From Deltaproteobacteria bacterium (GTDB lineage Bacteria > Desulfobacterota > Desulfobulbia > Desulfobulbales > Desulfocapsaceae), in assembly GCA_024280265.1 (NCBI GenBank), contig JAJRQL010000114.1, positions 1-36,361 of the forward strand: 36,361 nt of DNA. The letters run 5' to 3'. The first letter of the stretch is position 1. Every line of letters begins with the position of its first letter. A program made the translations under genes and the position numbers. This document shows, piece by piece, positions 10,849-20,853 of this stretch. The notes under the pieces are model-generated. The model saw only the letters and a list, made by a program, of their open reading frames with translations, made no database searches and had not been told where the DNA came from.

Positions 10849-11259
10849 ATGTTAAAGCGATTTACAGTCTCCATGGAAGACACCCTTCTTGATGATTTTG
10901 ATACTTTCATCAAGGAGCGTCATTACCAGAACCGCTCCGAAGCTCTGCGCGACCTGATCCGGGGCCGTATCATTGAAAAAGAGTGGCAGGCGGAAAAGGC
11001 GGTAATGGGAGTAATTTCGCTTGTATACGACCACCACCAGCACCAGCTGCAGGAAAAGGTAACTGAGCTGCAACATGATTACCATAATCAGATCGTCTCC
11101 ACCACCCACGTCCACATGGATCACCACAACTGCCTTGAAGTTATCATTGTCCACGGCAAGGCCGGTGATGTCCGCAGGCTTGCTGACAGTCTCAAGGCTC
11201 TGCGAGGTGTGCGAAACGGGAGTCTTTCCATGAGTTCCACCGGAAAAGATCTGCACTGA
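10849..11259 (+). CDS. nikR: nickel-responsive transcriptional regulator NikR (RHH + ACT-like domain)
   Basis: RHH N-terminus (LKRFTVSMEDTLLDDFDTFIKERHYQNRSEALRDLIRGRI) and metal-site-like STTHVHMDHHNCLEVIIVHGKAGDV. Confidence 0.93.
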   Translation: MLKRFTVSMEDTLLDDFDTFIKERHYQNRSEALRDLIRGRIIEKEWQAEKAVMGVISLVYDHHQHQLQEKVTELQHDYHNQIVSTTHVHMDHHNCLEVIIVHGKAGDVRRLADSLKALRGVRNGSLSMSSTGKDLH

Positions 11260-11445
11260 TTTCAGGAAATACCCACCATACACATTTCAGAATAAATCTT
11301 AACTATACCCGCAGTCGGGTTGAGAAAGCTTGATTACGATCGCGTAATAACCGTCTTCCTGTTTTAACTACTTTTTCTTTGTGGCCTCCTTCTTCATTCC
11401 CATTCTTTTGGGCACTAAAAAAACAACAGATATGGAGTAATATCT

Positions 11446-11482
11446 GACCTGACAAGTCGGAAAACGTTTTAGAGTCGCTGGA
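11446..11482 (+). repeat. 37-bp dispersed repeat, copy A
   Basis: GACCTGACAAGTCGGAAAACGTTTTAGAGTCGCTGGA is a near match to the reverse complement of 28007-28043. Confidence 0.65.
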
Positions 11483-11571
11483 TGTTACCCAGAAACAGTT
11501 CCACAGCCATAAACACGTTCACACCCCTATGGCGACCATTCCCTATCAGCGCGATACCAAAGCTGTGAGAA

Positions 11572-11982
11572 TCACACCTGATACTTCTCTACAATATCGT
11601 CCGGCACCCGAACGGGGCGTCCACTTTTAATTGCTACCATTGTGTAACTAACCTGGCCCTGTGCAGCAATTTTATCTTTTTCTCCCTTCACTATCCAGAA
11701 ATTAATAACGACCTTGGCACCATGAAAATTCTCCAGCTGAGTCCGCACCCTCACCGTTTCGTCCTGAAGAAGAATGGGTCGTTTGTACTGGATAGAAAGC
11801 TCTGAAGCCACCCAGGAGAACCCACGTTCCACGAACTCCTCCATGGTCATTTCATAATCCTTTTTCATCTGGTCATAACGGGCCATCAGTATATAATCAA
11901 GATATCTTGAGTAATGAACATGACTGTTCATATCTATGTCATCAGGACGTACCGTTACTTCGGTCTCAAAGATGGAATGCAT
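11572..11982 (-). CDS. hotdog-fold acyl-CoA thioesterase (YbgC/4HBT-like)
   Basis: TEVTVRPDDIDMNSHVHYSRYLDYILMARYDQM; internal Met at 11982 preferred over ORF start 12042. Confidence 0.85.
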   Translation of the reverse strand: MHSIFETEVTVRPDDIDMNSHVHYSRYLDYILMARYDQMKKDYEMTMEEFVERGFSWVASELSIQYKRPILLQDETVRVRTQLENFHGAKVVINFWIVKGEKDKIAAQGQVSYTMVAIKSGRPVRVPDDIVEKYQV

Positions 11983-12868
11983 TTTTCTTCTCTCTGCTCT
12001 GTTTTTTTCGTAAACGGCTGTAGACAAGCCAGATACCACCACTCACAATACAACTACCGCCAACCCATGTAGCCGCAGACGGAACTTCACCCCAGAAAAA
12101 GTAACCATACATCATCGAAAGCACAACTGAGGCGTAGCTTGAAGCTGCAATGGCCGGTGCTTTGTCGTGCCGGTAGGCCATGGTAAGAAGATACTGTCCG
12201 GAGCTTGCAAAAATTGATATCCCGGTAATAAAACCCCACTGCCGGAGAGTCGGAACCTCAAATGACTGATAGCTCAGCAGTCCGCTGACGGCTGCCAGCA
12301 GGATAGTGAAGTTAAAGACAATAACTCCCGGATTATCGGTACGCCCAAGTCTTCTCACCAGCAAGTGGGCAATGGCCGATGTGGCTGCGGCAAGAAGAGC
12401 AACCCAGGCGGCACCGCTCCAGGCAAGACCGGGCCGCATGATAAAAAGTGACCCTGCCAGGCCACAGAATATAGCGACCCATACCTCTTTCGGGGCACGT
12501 TCTCCCACAATGAAAGGAGCAGCAAGTGCCAGAAGCAGAGGCTGGGTCCGTCCTAAAAAGACACAGTCAGCAAGGGGCATATTGATAAGGGCATAATAAA
12601 AACAGAACATAGCCACCGCACCAAAAACAGTTCTCAATAATAATACTTTCCATGCTCTGGTAACCAGTGGTTCACCTCGTCTCACAAGGGATACAAAGAG
12701 AACAGGTACCGCAAGCAGACAACGGAGAAACATCAACTCGGGAAGTGGCAGAGAGTCACCCATGGCCTTCACCAGGGTGGACATGGTCACAAAACAGGCA
12801 GATGCGCAAAGCATCAGCAAAATACCTGTTGTCTTTTTTTCACCGGATCTCATCGTTTCCATTATCAT
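11966..12868 (-). CDS. EamA/DMT-family transporter
   Basis: About ten hydrophobic segments; LPLPELMFLRCLLAVPVLFVSLVRRGEPL and WGEVPSAATWVGGSCIVSGGIWLV patterns. Confidence 0.88.
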   Translation of the reverse strand: MIMETMRSGEKKTTGILLMLCASACFVTMSTLVKAMGDSLPLPELMFLRCLLAVPVLFVSLVRRGEPLVTRAWKVLLLRTVFGAVAMFCFYYALINMPLADCVFLGRTQPLLLALAAPFIVGERAPKEVWVAIFCGLAGSLFIMRPGLAWSGAAWVALLAAATSAIAHLLVRRLGRTDNPGVIVFNFTILLAAVSGLLSYQSFEVPTLRQWGFITGISIFASSGQYLLTMAYRHDKAPAIAASSYASVVLSMMYGYFFWGEVPSAATWVGGSCIVSGGIWLVYSRLRKKQSREKKNAFHL

Positions 12869-13076
12869 AACAGCAAGTACAGCTTTCTAGATCCATAGCA
12901 GCTCCATCCCTTTGACGCTCTCATCATTTACAGATGCCGGGGGATATTGAATCAGTAGATGTACACGGTCAGTGGATTTAAAAACAGCCTTCTTTTTGCT
13001 TTGGAAAGCAGAACAGAAGATGTAAGATTATGACGATGCTCCAAAAACAACCATCTTCACTTTCGGGAAACACCCC

Positions 13077-15263
13077 ATGGTAACCGCTGGTATCGCTATC
13101 CTTCTTGCCACAGGACTCATTGCGGCAAAACTGTCACAGCGGATACACATGCCTTCGGTAACCGGCTATATTATTGCAGGCCTGCTCCTGGGTCCAAGCG
13201 GTTTTGACCTTATCTCAGAAGGGTCGATTGGAAACAGCCTGGACCACTTCACCCGCATAGCGCTTATGCTCATAGCCTTCGGGATCGGCGAACACATTGA
13301 GCTCAAGAAACTGAAAGAACACGCCCGAAGCCTCCTGTTTATAGGATTTTTCGAGACAACCGGCGCTTTTCTGCTGGTAACCAGCACTGTTTTCATGCTC
13401 ATCACCTATACAGGCCTGGGCATTGAAAGCTGGCTACTCAGAGAAAACCTGGCCCTCGCCATCCTCCTGGGCGCAGTAAGTGTAGCCACAGCACCTGCAG
13501 CGACCCTACTGGTTGTCCGTGAACTCAATGCAAAAGGCCCCCTCACCTCATCACTTCTGGCCATCGTCGCGATTGATAATGGTCTGGCCATCGCTATTTT
13601 CGGACTGGCCATCTCTCTCACCCACCAGATAATCGGACAGGATGGCACCCCCATACTCATGGCCATCGGCAACGGGGTCCTTGAAATATTCCTGTCACTG
13701 CTGCTTGGCTGGATCACTGGGTTCTTCCTGGAAGCGGTACTTGGAAAACTCAAGAAAGAAGGCGAAATGCTCACCGCCGGCCTCGCCATCCTCCTGCTCT
13801 GCAGTGAGTTGGCTGTATACCTCAATCTCTCACCGCTTCTTGCCGGTATGGTGGCAGGATTTACCCTGGTGAATAAAGCTGAGCGTGATGTCCGGGTCTT
13901 TCGAGTCCTTAACAATTTTGAGCCACCTATCTATGTGCTGTTTTTTACCCTGGCCGGAACCCACCTTGACATCAAAACTCTCGGCAGTGCCGGCCTCATA
14001 GGACTGGCCTATTTCCTGGCCAGGGTTGTAGGGAAAGTCGTCGGTGTCCAGGTCGGAGCACAGCTTGGCAAGGCCCCGGAGGTTATCCGGAAATACCTTG
14101 GACTCTCACTGGTTCCACAGGCAGGGGTGGCCATTGGCCTTATCTTTCTCATCAGTGCAGACCAGAGCCTTGCTGTGTATTCCTCTATTATCACCCCAGT
14201 TGTGCTCACGGGAGTGTTCCTCTCCGAACTGTTCGGACCGCTTGCTGCAAAATTTGCGGTTATCAGTGCCAACGAGGCTATGCGTCCCAAGTCAAATGGA
14301 TATGATGAACCACGTTGTGAGGGATTGACGGAGAAAGAGTGTGACCAGTTTATGAGATCAGAGGCGGGAGTGAAGATCCTCCCTTGGACCTGGCAGAAAC
14401 TGACCCCTCCCGACAAGCCTGAAAGTGTTGTAGTCTTCGGGGCAACACGTCGCCACACCGTAAATGGTATCGCAAGGGTTGCCACGATTTTTGCTCACTA
14501 TTTCAACGCCCTCCCCATGGCTGTATTTGTCCGCCCCCCGTATACCGTCACCGCAGAGAATCACTTCCAGATTGAAAGAGAAGAAGTGGAAAGCATGGGC
14601 TACAAGCTGCTTACAGAGGTTGTCCCTGACATCAATATTGCCTCTGGCCTGGTTGCGGCTGTGGAGTATAACGATGCCAAGGCTGTTGTGCTCAGCTACC
14701 CACTCCATGATGAGGCATCTGATTTTTCCAGTATCCTGGAAACAGTGGCCAGCAACGTCTCCTGCCCAGTTATTGTTGTACAGTTTTATGGAGTACTACA
14801 CACTGAAAAAATCCTCGTCCCCATCACGGACATGGAGGATCTTGTGGAAGTTTATCCAGTTGTGGCCGCTCTCGACACCGTTGGGGAGCATCATATTCAA
14901 CTGCTCTATCTTCTGAGTTCTGAAGCAGACCAGAGTGACCTTGAACGCCAGACAGAGGAGATCAAGACCTGGCTGAAAACACAGCCCAGCCAAGTGAAAC
15001 TTTCCGTAAAATCAGTGGCAACTGATTCCAGGGTAGACAGCATTAAAGAAGAATCGGAAGAACATGATATCGTTGTGATGGGTGCAATAAGAGCTCACGG
15101 AGTGAGAAAATTCTTCTTCGGCTCACTGACAGACAGTCTTGCCAAAAGCCTGAAAAAACCTCTTATCGTGGTCTATGATGCAAAAAAAAACCAATCTCCC
15201 TATCCACATGAAAAAAACGGGAATGGTGACAGAATAACAACTATTCTGAATACTGTGTTTTAA
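13077..15263 (+). CDS. CPA2-type cation:proton antiporter with C-terminal Usp-like domain
   Basis: Multi-TM half (SVTGYIIAGLLLGPSGFDLI) and soluble C-terminus with EHDIVVMGAIRAHGVRKFFFGSLTDSLAKSLKKPLIVV. Confidence 0.88.
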   Translation: MVTAGIAILLATGLIAAKLSQRIHMPSVTGYIIAGLLLGPSGFDLISEGSIGNSLDHFTRIALMLIAFGIGEHIELKKLKEHARSLLFIGFFETTGAFLLVTSTVFMLITYTGLGIESWLLRENLALAILLGAVSVATAPAATLLVVRELNAKGPLTSSLLAIVAIDNGLAIAIFGLAISLTHQIIGQDGTPILMAIGNGVLEIFLSLLLGWITGFFLEAVLGKLKKEGEMLTAGLAILLLCSELAVYLNLSPLLAGMVAGFTLVNKAERDVRVFRVLNNFEPPIYVLFFTLAGTHLDIKTLGSAGLIGLAYFLARVVGKVVGVQVGAQLGKAPEVIRKYLGLSLVPQAGVAIGLIFLISADQSLAVYSSIITPVVLTGVFLSELFGPLAAKFAVISANEAMRPKSNGYDEPRCEGLTEKECDQFMRSEAGVKILPWTWQKLTPPDKPESVVVFGATRRHTVNGIARVATIFAHYFNALPMAVFVRPPYTVTAENHFQIEREEVESMGYKLLTEVVPDINIASGLVAAVEYNDAKAVVLSYPLHDEASDFSSILETVASNVSCPVIVVQFYGVLHTEKILVPITDMEDLVEVYPVVAALDTVGEHHIQLLYLLSSEADQSDLERQTEEIKTWLKTQPSQVKLSVKSVATDSRVDSIKEESEEHDIVVMGAIRAHGVRKFFFGSLTDSLAKSLKKPLIVVYDAKKNQSPYPHEKNGNGDRITTILNTVF

Positions 15264-15329
15264 AATTCAGACGGGTACCCGTCAGCTAACAGCTCTTTTT
15301 ACCCAAAATAAACTATTGAGTACACGATC

Positions 15330-15725
15330 ATGACTGATACAGCAGATTTCCCCATCACCCTCTTCTCATTCGGTTACAAATACGAACCTCCTCAGGACGT
15401 GAATTTTCTCTTTGATGTCCGTTTTCTAAACAACCCGTTTCACGATGTGGAGTTGCGTTCTTTCACCGGTCTGACAGCAGAGGTTGCTGACTTTGTTTTG
15501 GACAATAGCAGCGGTAAAGAGTGCCTGCGGCATCTGGAGGCCACGATACGGTTTCAGGCAAAAGAACTCCAAAGCAGCGGTAGAGAAGAATTACGAATCG
15601 GTATCGGATGCACCGGAGGCCATCACCGCTCGGTGGCCGTGATCGAAGCCCTGGCAAGACTGCTGAAGAAAGACTTCCCCACAGTCAAATACTATCACAG
15701 AGACATCAGCAGGGAAAGCCACTGA
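15330..15725 (+). CDS. stand-alone RapZ C-terminal-domain-like protein
   Basis: FSFGYKYEPPQDVNFLFDVRFLNNPF and IGIGCTGGHHRSVAVIEALAR match the RapZ (YvcJ) C-terminal domain; no N-terminal P-loop domain. Confidence 0.85.
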   Translation: MTDTADFPITLFSFGYKYEPPQDVNFLFDVRFLNNPFHDVELRSFTGLTAEVADFVLDNSSGKECLRHLEATIRFQAKELQSSGREELRIGIGCTGGHHRSVAVIEALARLLKKDFPTVKYYHRDISRESH

Positions 15726-15858
15726 TATATCTCCACCCGCATTCTTCATTTTCTACTATATCGTTCAGGAGAACGATACAAAGTCCTTCCAACCCACTCA
15801 ATAAAAACATTCCACTGCGCCCCATCAACAAATCTATTTCAGGAAGACATAACTCCTT

Positions 15859-17310
15859 TTACCCCTTCTCAATCACCAGCATCTGCTCCCATTTACCCCC
15901 ATGGTAACGCCAAGATATCATAGCACTGAGAGTAGCGATAAAAAGAACAATACATCCCCAGGCCATATAAATATCCATGCCCAAATAGGTAATCCCGGTA
16001 AAAAGGGGAATCAGCATGACACAGAGAGTGGCTCCCGAGATTGCGTAGAGAAGAAAACGCGTATCACCAGCCCCTTTAAGGACTGCCGCAAAGATCATGT
16101 AGAAAACGTCCAGAAGAATATACATGGCAACCAGTTTCAGTAAATTAATCCCCATAACCAGAATGGCATCGTACTCTCCGCCCATATTCTCCCTATTCAT
16201 AAAAATGGAGATAATAAATTCGGGTACAAAAACAAACGCAGCCCCCAGGGGCACTGTGTAAAGCAGCAGTATATGAATGCCACTCCAAGCAGCTGATCGT
16301 GCCTCATCAGGCCTGCCACGTCCAAGTGCCTGCCCGGTCAGGCTGCTCATTCCAAAGGAAAAGCCCAGGGCTGGCATAAAAGCGAGAGAACTGATGGAGA
16401 TCACGATATTTGATGCCGCAAGGGGAACTGTCCCCATACGTCCGACAATGAGAATAAAGAAGGTGAAGGCAAAGATATCAAGACTGAACTGCAAAGCACC
16501 TGGAACTCCATACCTGAGCAGTCTCTGCATAAGTACCCAGTCCAACTTCATGGTCTCCATAAGTTTAAATTCTTGTCTGAAACGACAGGAGAAAACAGGA
16601 AGTCCAAGACACAACACCACCACAGCCCAGGAAACAACCGTGGCTATTCCAGCCCCCTGGATACCAAGCTCCGGCATGCCCCATACTCCATTTATCAGAG
16701 CATAATTCAACGGAATATTGATGACCATACCCACAATATTTGCCAGCATCACAGTCCTGGTCATTCCTCTGCCGGTGAAAAAACCGGATAGAGCCTGAAT
16801 GGCCACATGGAGAATTCCTCCCTGACAGAGGATCTTAAAGTATTGATTTTCGAGGAGACGGACCTCGGGACTATGACCAACCAGCGCAAAAAGAGGTTCT
16901 GTTACAAAAAAAGCAATACCGAGAAGAATCCCCCCTGAAAAAAATGTGAAAAACAGTCCCTGCCACAACGTTGTCCCAATCTTTTCTGGCTTGCCAGCTC
17001 CGTGATACTGGGCAATAAACACTGAACAATATCCAGCGATACCACCTAAAAAACAGAGTATAAGAAAGGCGCTGACACCTGCCGGGACCACAGCAGATAA
17101 GGCATTGACACTGTAGTGGGCAAGGAAGATACGATCCGTGAACTCCATGACTGTTGTGGCAGCCATTCCCATTACCAGGGGGACGCAGACCCGTGACACT
17201 TCACAATACCTGCTCTTTTGCCGCCAATTCTGCCACATTTCTGACATGATATCTCTTTGAGGAAAACGGAATTTAAAAGAAAAAAATTTGGACATTTCAG
17301 TGAAAACCAT
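15859..17310 (-). CDS. MATE family efflux transporter
   Basis: About 12 TM segments; ATTVMEFTDRIFLAHYSVNALSAV, ALGFSFGMSSLTGQALGRGRPDEA. Confidence 0.9.
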   Translation of the reverse strand: MVFTEMSKFFSFKFRFPQRDIMSEMWQNWRQKSRYCEVSRVCVPLVMGMAATTVMEFTDRIFLAHYSVNALSAVVPAGVSAFLILCFLGGIAGYCSVFIAQYHGAGKPEKIGTTLWQGLFFTFFSGGILLGIAFFVTEPLFALVGHSPEVRLLENQYFKILCQGGILHVAIQALSGFFTGRGMTRTVMLANIVGMVINIPLNYALINGVWGMPELGIQGAGIATVVSWAVVVLCLGLPVFSCRFRQEFKLMETMKLDWVLMQRLLRYGVPGALQFSLDIFAFTFFILIVGRMGTVPLAASNIVISISSLAFMPALGFSFGMSSLTGQALGRGRPDEARSAAWSGIHILLLYTVPLGAAFVFVPEFIISIFMNRENMGGEYDAILVMGINLLKLVAMYILLDVFYMIFAAVLKGAGDTRFLLYAISGATLCVMLIPLFTGITYLGMDIYMAWGCIVLFIATLSAMISWRYHGGKWEQMLVIEKG

Positions 17311-17320
17311 ATATTCATAT

Positions 17321-17498
17321 TATGATGGCGCCGTAAAAACTCTTATCCTCTTATGTTGCTTCACATTTTCAATCATTACGACGTACCTTGGTACGTCAAA
17401 ACAATTGAAAATGTTTACGCCTCGGATGTGAAGTTTTTCGAAGTCTACACTTATTTACTTAGCCAGCTACAATTTCAGGTTTTTACGAGATTGTCATA
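17321..17498. repeat. MITE-like palindromic element with three nested inverted repeats
   Basis: Outer TATGA...CGTAAAAAC (17321-17340) / GTTTTTACG...TCATA (17479-17498); nested CTTCACAT/ATGTGAAG (17359-17366/17426-17433), CATTTTCAAT/ATTGAAAATG (17364-17373/17404-17413), GACGTACC/GGTACGTC (17380-17387/17390-17397). Confidence 0.6.
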
Positions 17499-17572
17499 CT
17501 ATAACTATTTGAAAAAATATTCCCTGCTGACACCGGAAGACATGGGCTTTGTTACTACCAGTTCCGCTAACG

Positions 17573-17714
17573 AGTGTCCGTCCAGAAATGAGATCTTTTC
17601 TTCTGCAAAAGGTGCAGAGGAAATTTTACCGCAGGCATATGGTTGATATCCCGAGGACAAGATTTTCAATGCAACGAAAAGTTTGGATAAAAAGGCCATT
17701 GCTGGACAGGCACT
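17573..17714 (+). repeat. dispersed palindromic repeat, copy 1 (~142 bp, MITE/REP-like)
   Basis: AGTGTCCGTCCA...TGGACAGGCACT termini (10/12 inverted match), AACG on both flanks; shares termini and GAAATTTTACCGCA core with 29817-29959. Confidence 0.75.
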
Positions 17715-17743
17715 AACGATTCTTTTAACCTATAAAGGATGCC

Positions 17744-18405
17744 ATGGATACTCTGGAATGTATAAAAACTCGCAGAAGCATCAGGAAATTTACCGAAAAA
17801 TCTGTTCCTAGAAAAGATCTTGAAGAACTGATCGAAATTGCCCGGTGGAGCCCATCATATAAAAACTCCCAGCCCTGGGAGGCCATAATACTCTCCGGCA
17901 ATAAAAAAAGGAACTCTCAAAAATTCTAGTCGACCTGCTGGAAGCAAACAAACCCAACAACCCGGATCTTGCCGCACCCACCTCATGGCCGGAGGCTGAA
18001 AACAACCGTATCAAGCACCTTCTTGCAAAACGGAAAGAACTTACAGGGATTGATCTCGGTGCACCGGAGATGATTGTTAAGGCCAAAAAAGCCAATTTCA
18101 ACTTCTATTACGCACCCCATGCCATCTACCTTTTTCAGGATGCATCGCTGAGCGACTGGTCCCTCTTTGACATCGGTCTCTTTGCCCAGAGCCTGATGCT
18201 TGCCGCCCACGCCAAAGGACTGGGTACTGTCCCCCAGGCATTTGCAACAGATTACGCTGGAGAAGTCAAAGAAGTCCTTGGCATACCTTCCTCAAAACGA
18301 CTTATTCTTGGCCTCTCAGTAGGTTATCCGGATTTGGAATCACCGATAAATGGATATCGCACAGAGCGAGCTGAAGTTGCTGAAATCTGCAGATGGCTGG
18401 AATAA
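17744..18405 (+). pseudogene. nitroreductase family protein, reading frame broken at A7 (17903-17909)
   Basis: MDTLECIKTRRSIRKFTEKSVPRKDLEELIEIARWSPSYKNSQPWEAIILSGNKK then frame change; an eighth A restores KELSKILVDLLEANKPNNPDLAAPTSW running into the 18070..18405 ORF (DIGLFAQSLMLAAHAKGLGTVPQ). Confidence 0.8.
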
Positions 18406-18429
18406 TAAAGACGCATGCCATGGAACCTT

Positions 18430-18459
18430 GTGGAGCTGCTCTGTGTCAGGCAGCTCCAC
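18430..18459. terminator. 10-bp hairpin between convergent genes (possible bidirectional terminator)
   Basis: GTGGAGCTGC / GCAGCTCCAC with 10-nt loop between the nitroreductase end (18405) and cti end (18487); no strong U tract. Confidence 0.4.
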
Positions 18460-18486
18460 CACCAACTTTCCAGATAAGAGGTTCCG

Positions 18487-20853
18487 CTAAAAAGCCTCAT
18501 AGTAATAACGGTTCAGATCAAAGAGCCCGGACTGTACCGGCTGCTCCTCCTCGAAACGCGCCTGAAACCAATCATAATAACTCCAGAAATTCTTATTTGC
18601 CCTGTTTATTCCGTACTTAACGAAACGCTTGTTTACCTCTTCCTCACCCAATCTGCTAAGATTGGCCATGAGATCAAAAAATTCCGGAAGATCGTCCTGG
18701 CGAATATCTATAAAATAGTTTGGATAGGATCCCAGAAATCCCGGTACAAAATCCGCACTGTCTTTTGTTGTATCAAGGGTTGATTCCTCCCTGAACAGGA
18801 AGGCGACATTATCGTGCCACCTGTTGATTATCATGGATACCGCAACATCTGTACCATCATTCTTCCGGATACGGATGTAGACCACATTGGCATTAAAATC
18901 ATCAACAAAGTCAAAAAACTCAGTTCCCGGTTTTGACACAGCCCGAAACGCCTGCAGATAATCCTCCAGGGTTACGTACTGTTCCGGCAGTTGTGAAAAC
19001 TCCTTGCCAGCAGCCACATAGTTCACCTTATCAAAGCGAATACCTGTTTCCGGCAGGATATGATTGTTCACGATCTCTTCCATAAATTCCTGCTTAGGAT
19101 TATTTGTCTTATAGGTAATCCCGGCCGGTATCCCCGCGTCAAAGTACATCACCTTTTCAGGATCAACTCCCTTGTACCAGGATTCCATCATGGGCTTACG
19201 CTGCTCAACCGGCATAAAACCCAGAAAATAGCTTTCCCCCTCCTCACGCAGACCATCCATATAGAGCCGGATTGCCAGCTGATGACCAAGGGTGCCATAC
19301 ACATCAAATTCTGCAACCAGTGCATAGCAAATCCTCTCCAGATGAGGATAATCCAGAACCCACAGGGTACGAGACAAGTCACCCAGGACGCCCTTGTGTA
19401 CAGAGGCACTGTCAAAATGACGGTAAACCGTGAGAATCGGAGCATCAGAGGCCTTGTTTCCCTTCCAGATAGCGTCATAGGTCTGGCCGTTATAGTTTGA
19501 AGCCATATAAAATTCCTGTCGTGCCTTATAATAGCGTTCAAGGGCTCTGTCATATTTGTTGCCAATCAGACCAAAAACAGGAAATTTGCTGCCCTTTTCA
19601 ATGGGCATCATCAGGTTATCTTTCTGTAACTTCAAAAAACCGGGATTTAAGACACTGAGATCATAGTCCGGATCCTGAAACAGAACCCAGAAATGATCCT
19701 GAATAACATTGAGTGCCACCTGACCACGACACACCGGGCCACGGATAAATGTCATAAGAATGTAGTGCGAGTTATCAAGTAGGAACTGGTAATGTGAACG
19801 AGGCGGAATCTGCTCAAAAGAGGAAAATGGATTGGCACTAAGGACATGATCATATCCAACCAGGTGCGGTTTCTGTAACCACTCCGGCTCTATAAACAAC
19901 TCCTTGAAACGTGCAAGTTTTATATCATCAAGGCCAAAAACCATGTGGGTTTTATGAACAATGGTGGAATGGATTTTCCGCAATCGATAGTAGAATGCCT
20001 CCACTTCCGGGCCATCATAGGGTCGACCGTATCAATGAGTTTGATCGGCGTTCCTGGGGGAGTGGTTGAGCGCAACAGCTCATAATACTCATTGGTATCT
20101 GTTCCAAACTTTATATGGGCCAGAAACAGATGCTCATAGAGGTAGCGGGCGGTCATCGCATACTTGGGATCCGGATCCGGATAATTAAAAAAAGTCTCCC
20201 ACGTTACAATTTCTACTGCATCAGCAGGTTCAGGTGTCGTTATCTTCTCCTGTTCCACTGCTGTCGGCCCTTCAGCACCCTGTGCCAGCCACCCTGCAAT
20301 CAGCTTCAAATTCATCCTTTTCCAATGGTGGAAACCCAAAAGGCATACCCCGATTGGGATGCTTAAAGAGGTAACCATCAAGCTCAATGGAAGTCTCAGA
20401 ACAAGTCAGGTCATTGGCCTCTAAACGATACTCTCCGGTTACCGCTGGATTTTTCATTTTATGATCCAGAATCTGGAGCATAAGTGAATTATTCAGGCCA
20501 TCAGCGGCCTTACTCTCTGTAACTGTATGGAAATTCTTTTTCCGCCACTCTTCGATGCTATGAGCATCGACAAAAAGACGGGTGGGGCCCATGGTGGTCA
20601 TGCGTGTTGCGTTGTAAACCGGTCTCTTACTAGCTCCACGATCAACCCCCTCATAAGAACTCAGCTTCAACTGACAGGGAGAATTGTAGCAGGAATGACA
20701 AACAGCACAGCGCTTATCAAGGAGGGATTTTATTTCATTCTGATAATCAATGGGACGGCTAGGGATCCGAACGGCGATAGGTTCCGGTGATTTTCTGGCA
20801 CAACCGGCCACAACAGTAAGAAAAAGAATTGCAAACAGCGCTATGTTTTTCAT
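18487..20853 (-). pseudogene. cti: fatty acid cis/trans isomerase (Cti) lipoprotein with haem motif, interrupted by two frameshifts
   Basis: Fragments: MKNIALFAILFLTVVAGCARKS...RCAVCHSCYNSPCQLKLSSYEGVDRGA...PPLEKDEF | KLIAGWLAQGAEGP...TPIKLIDTV | RPYDGPEVEAFYYRLRKIHSTIVHKTHMVFGLDD... Breaks near 20304-20312 and 20023-20028. Confidence 0.82.

Noticed and set aside
13406-13915. 169-aa antisense ORF within the antiporter gene
   Set aside because: Shadow ORF with Ser/Arg-rich composition; no domain.
17353-17646. 97-aa plus-strand ORF between MATE and nitroreductase genes
   Set aside because: Falls on two palindromic repeat elements; peptide reflects the repeats rather than a gene.
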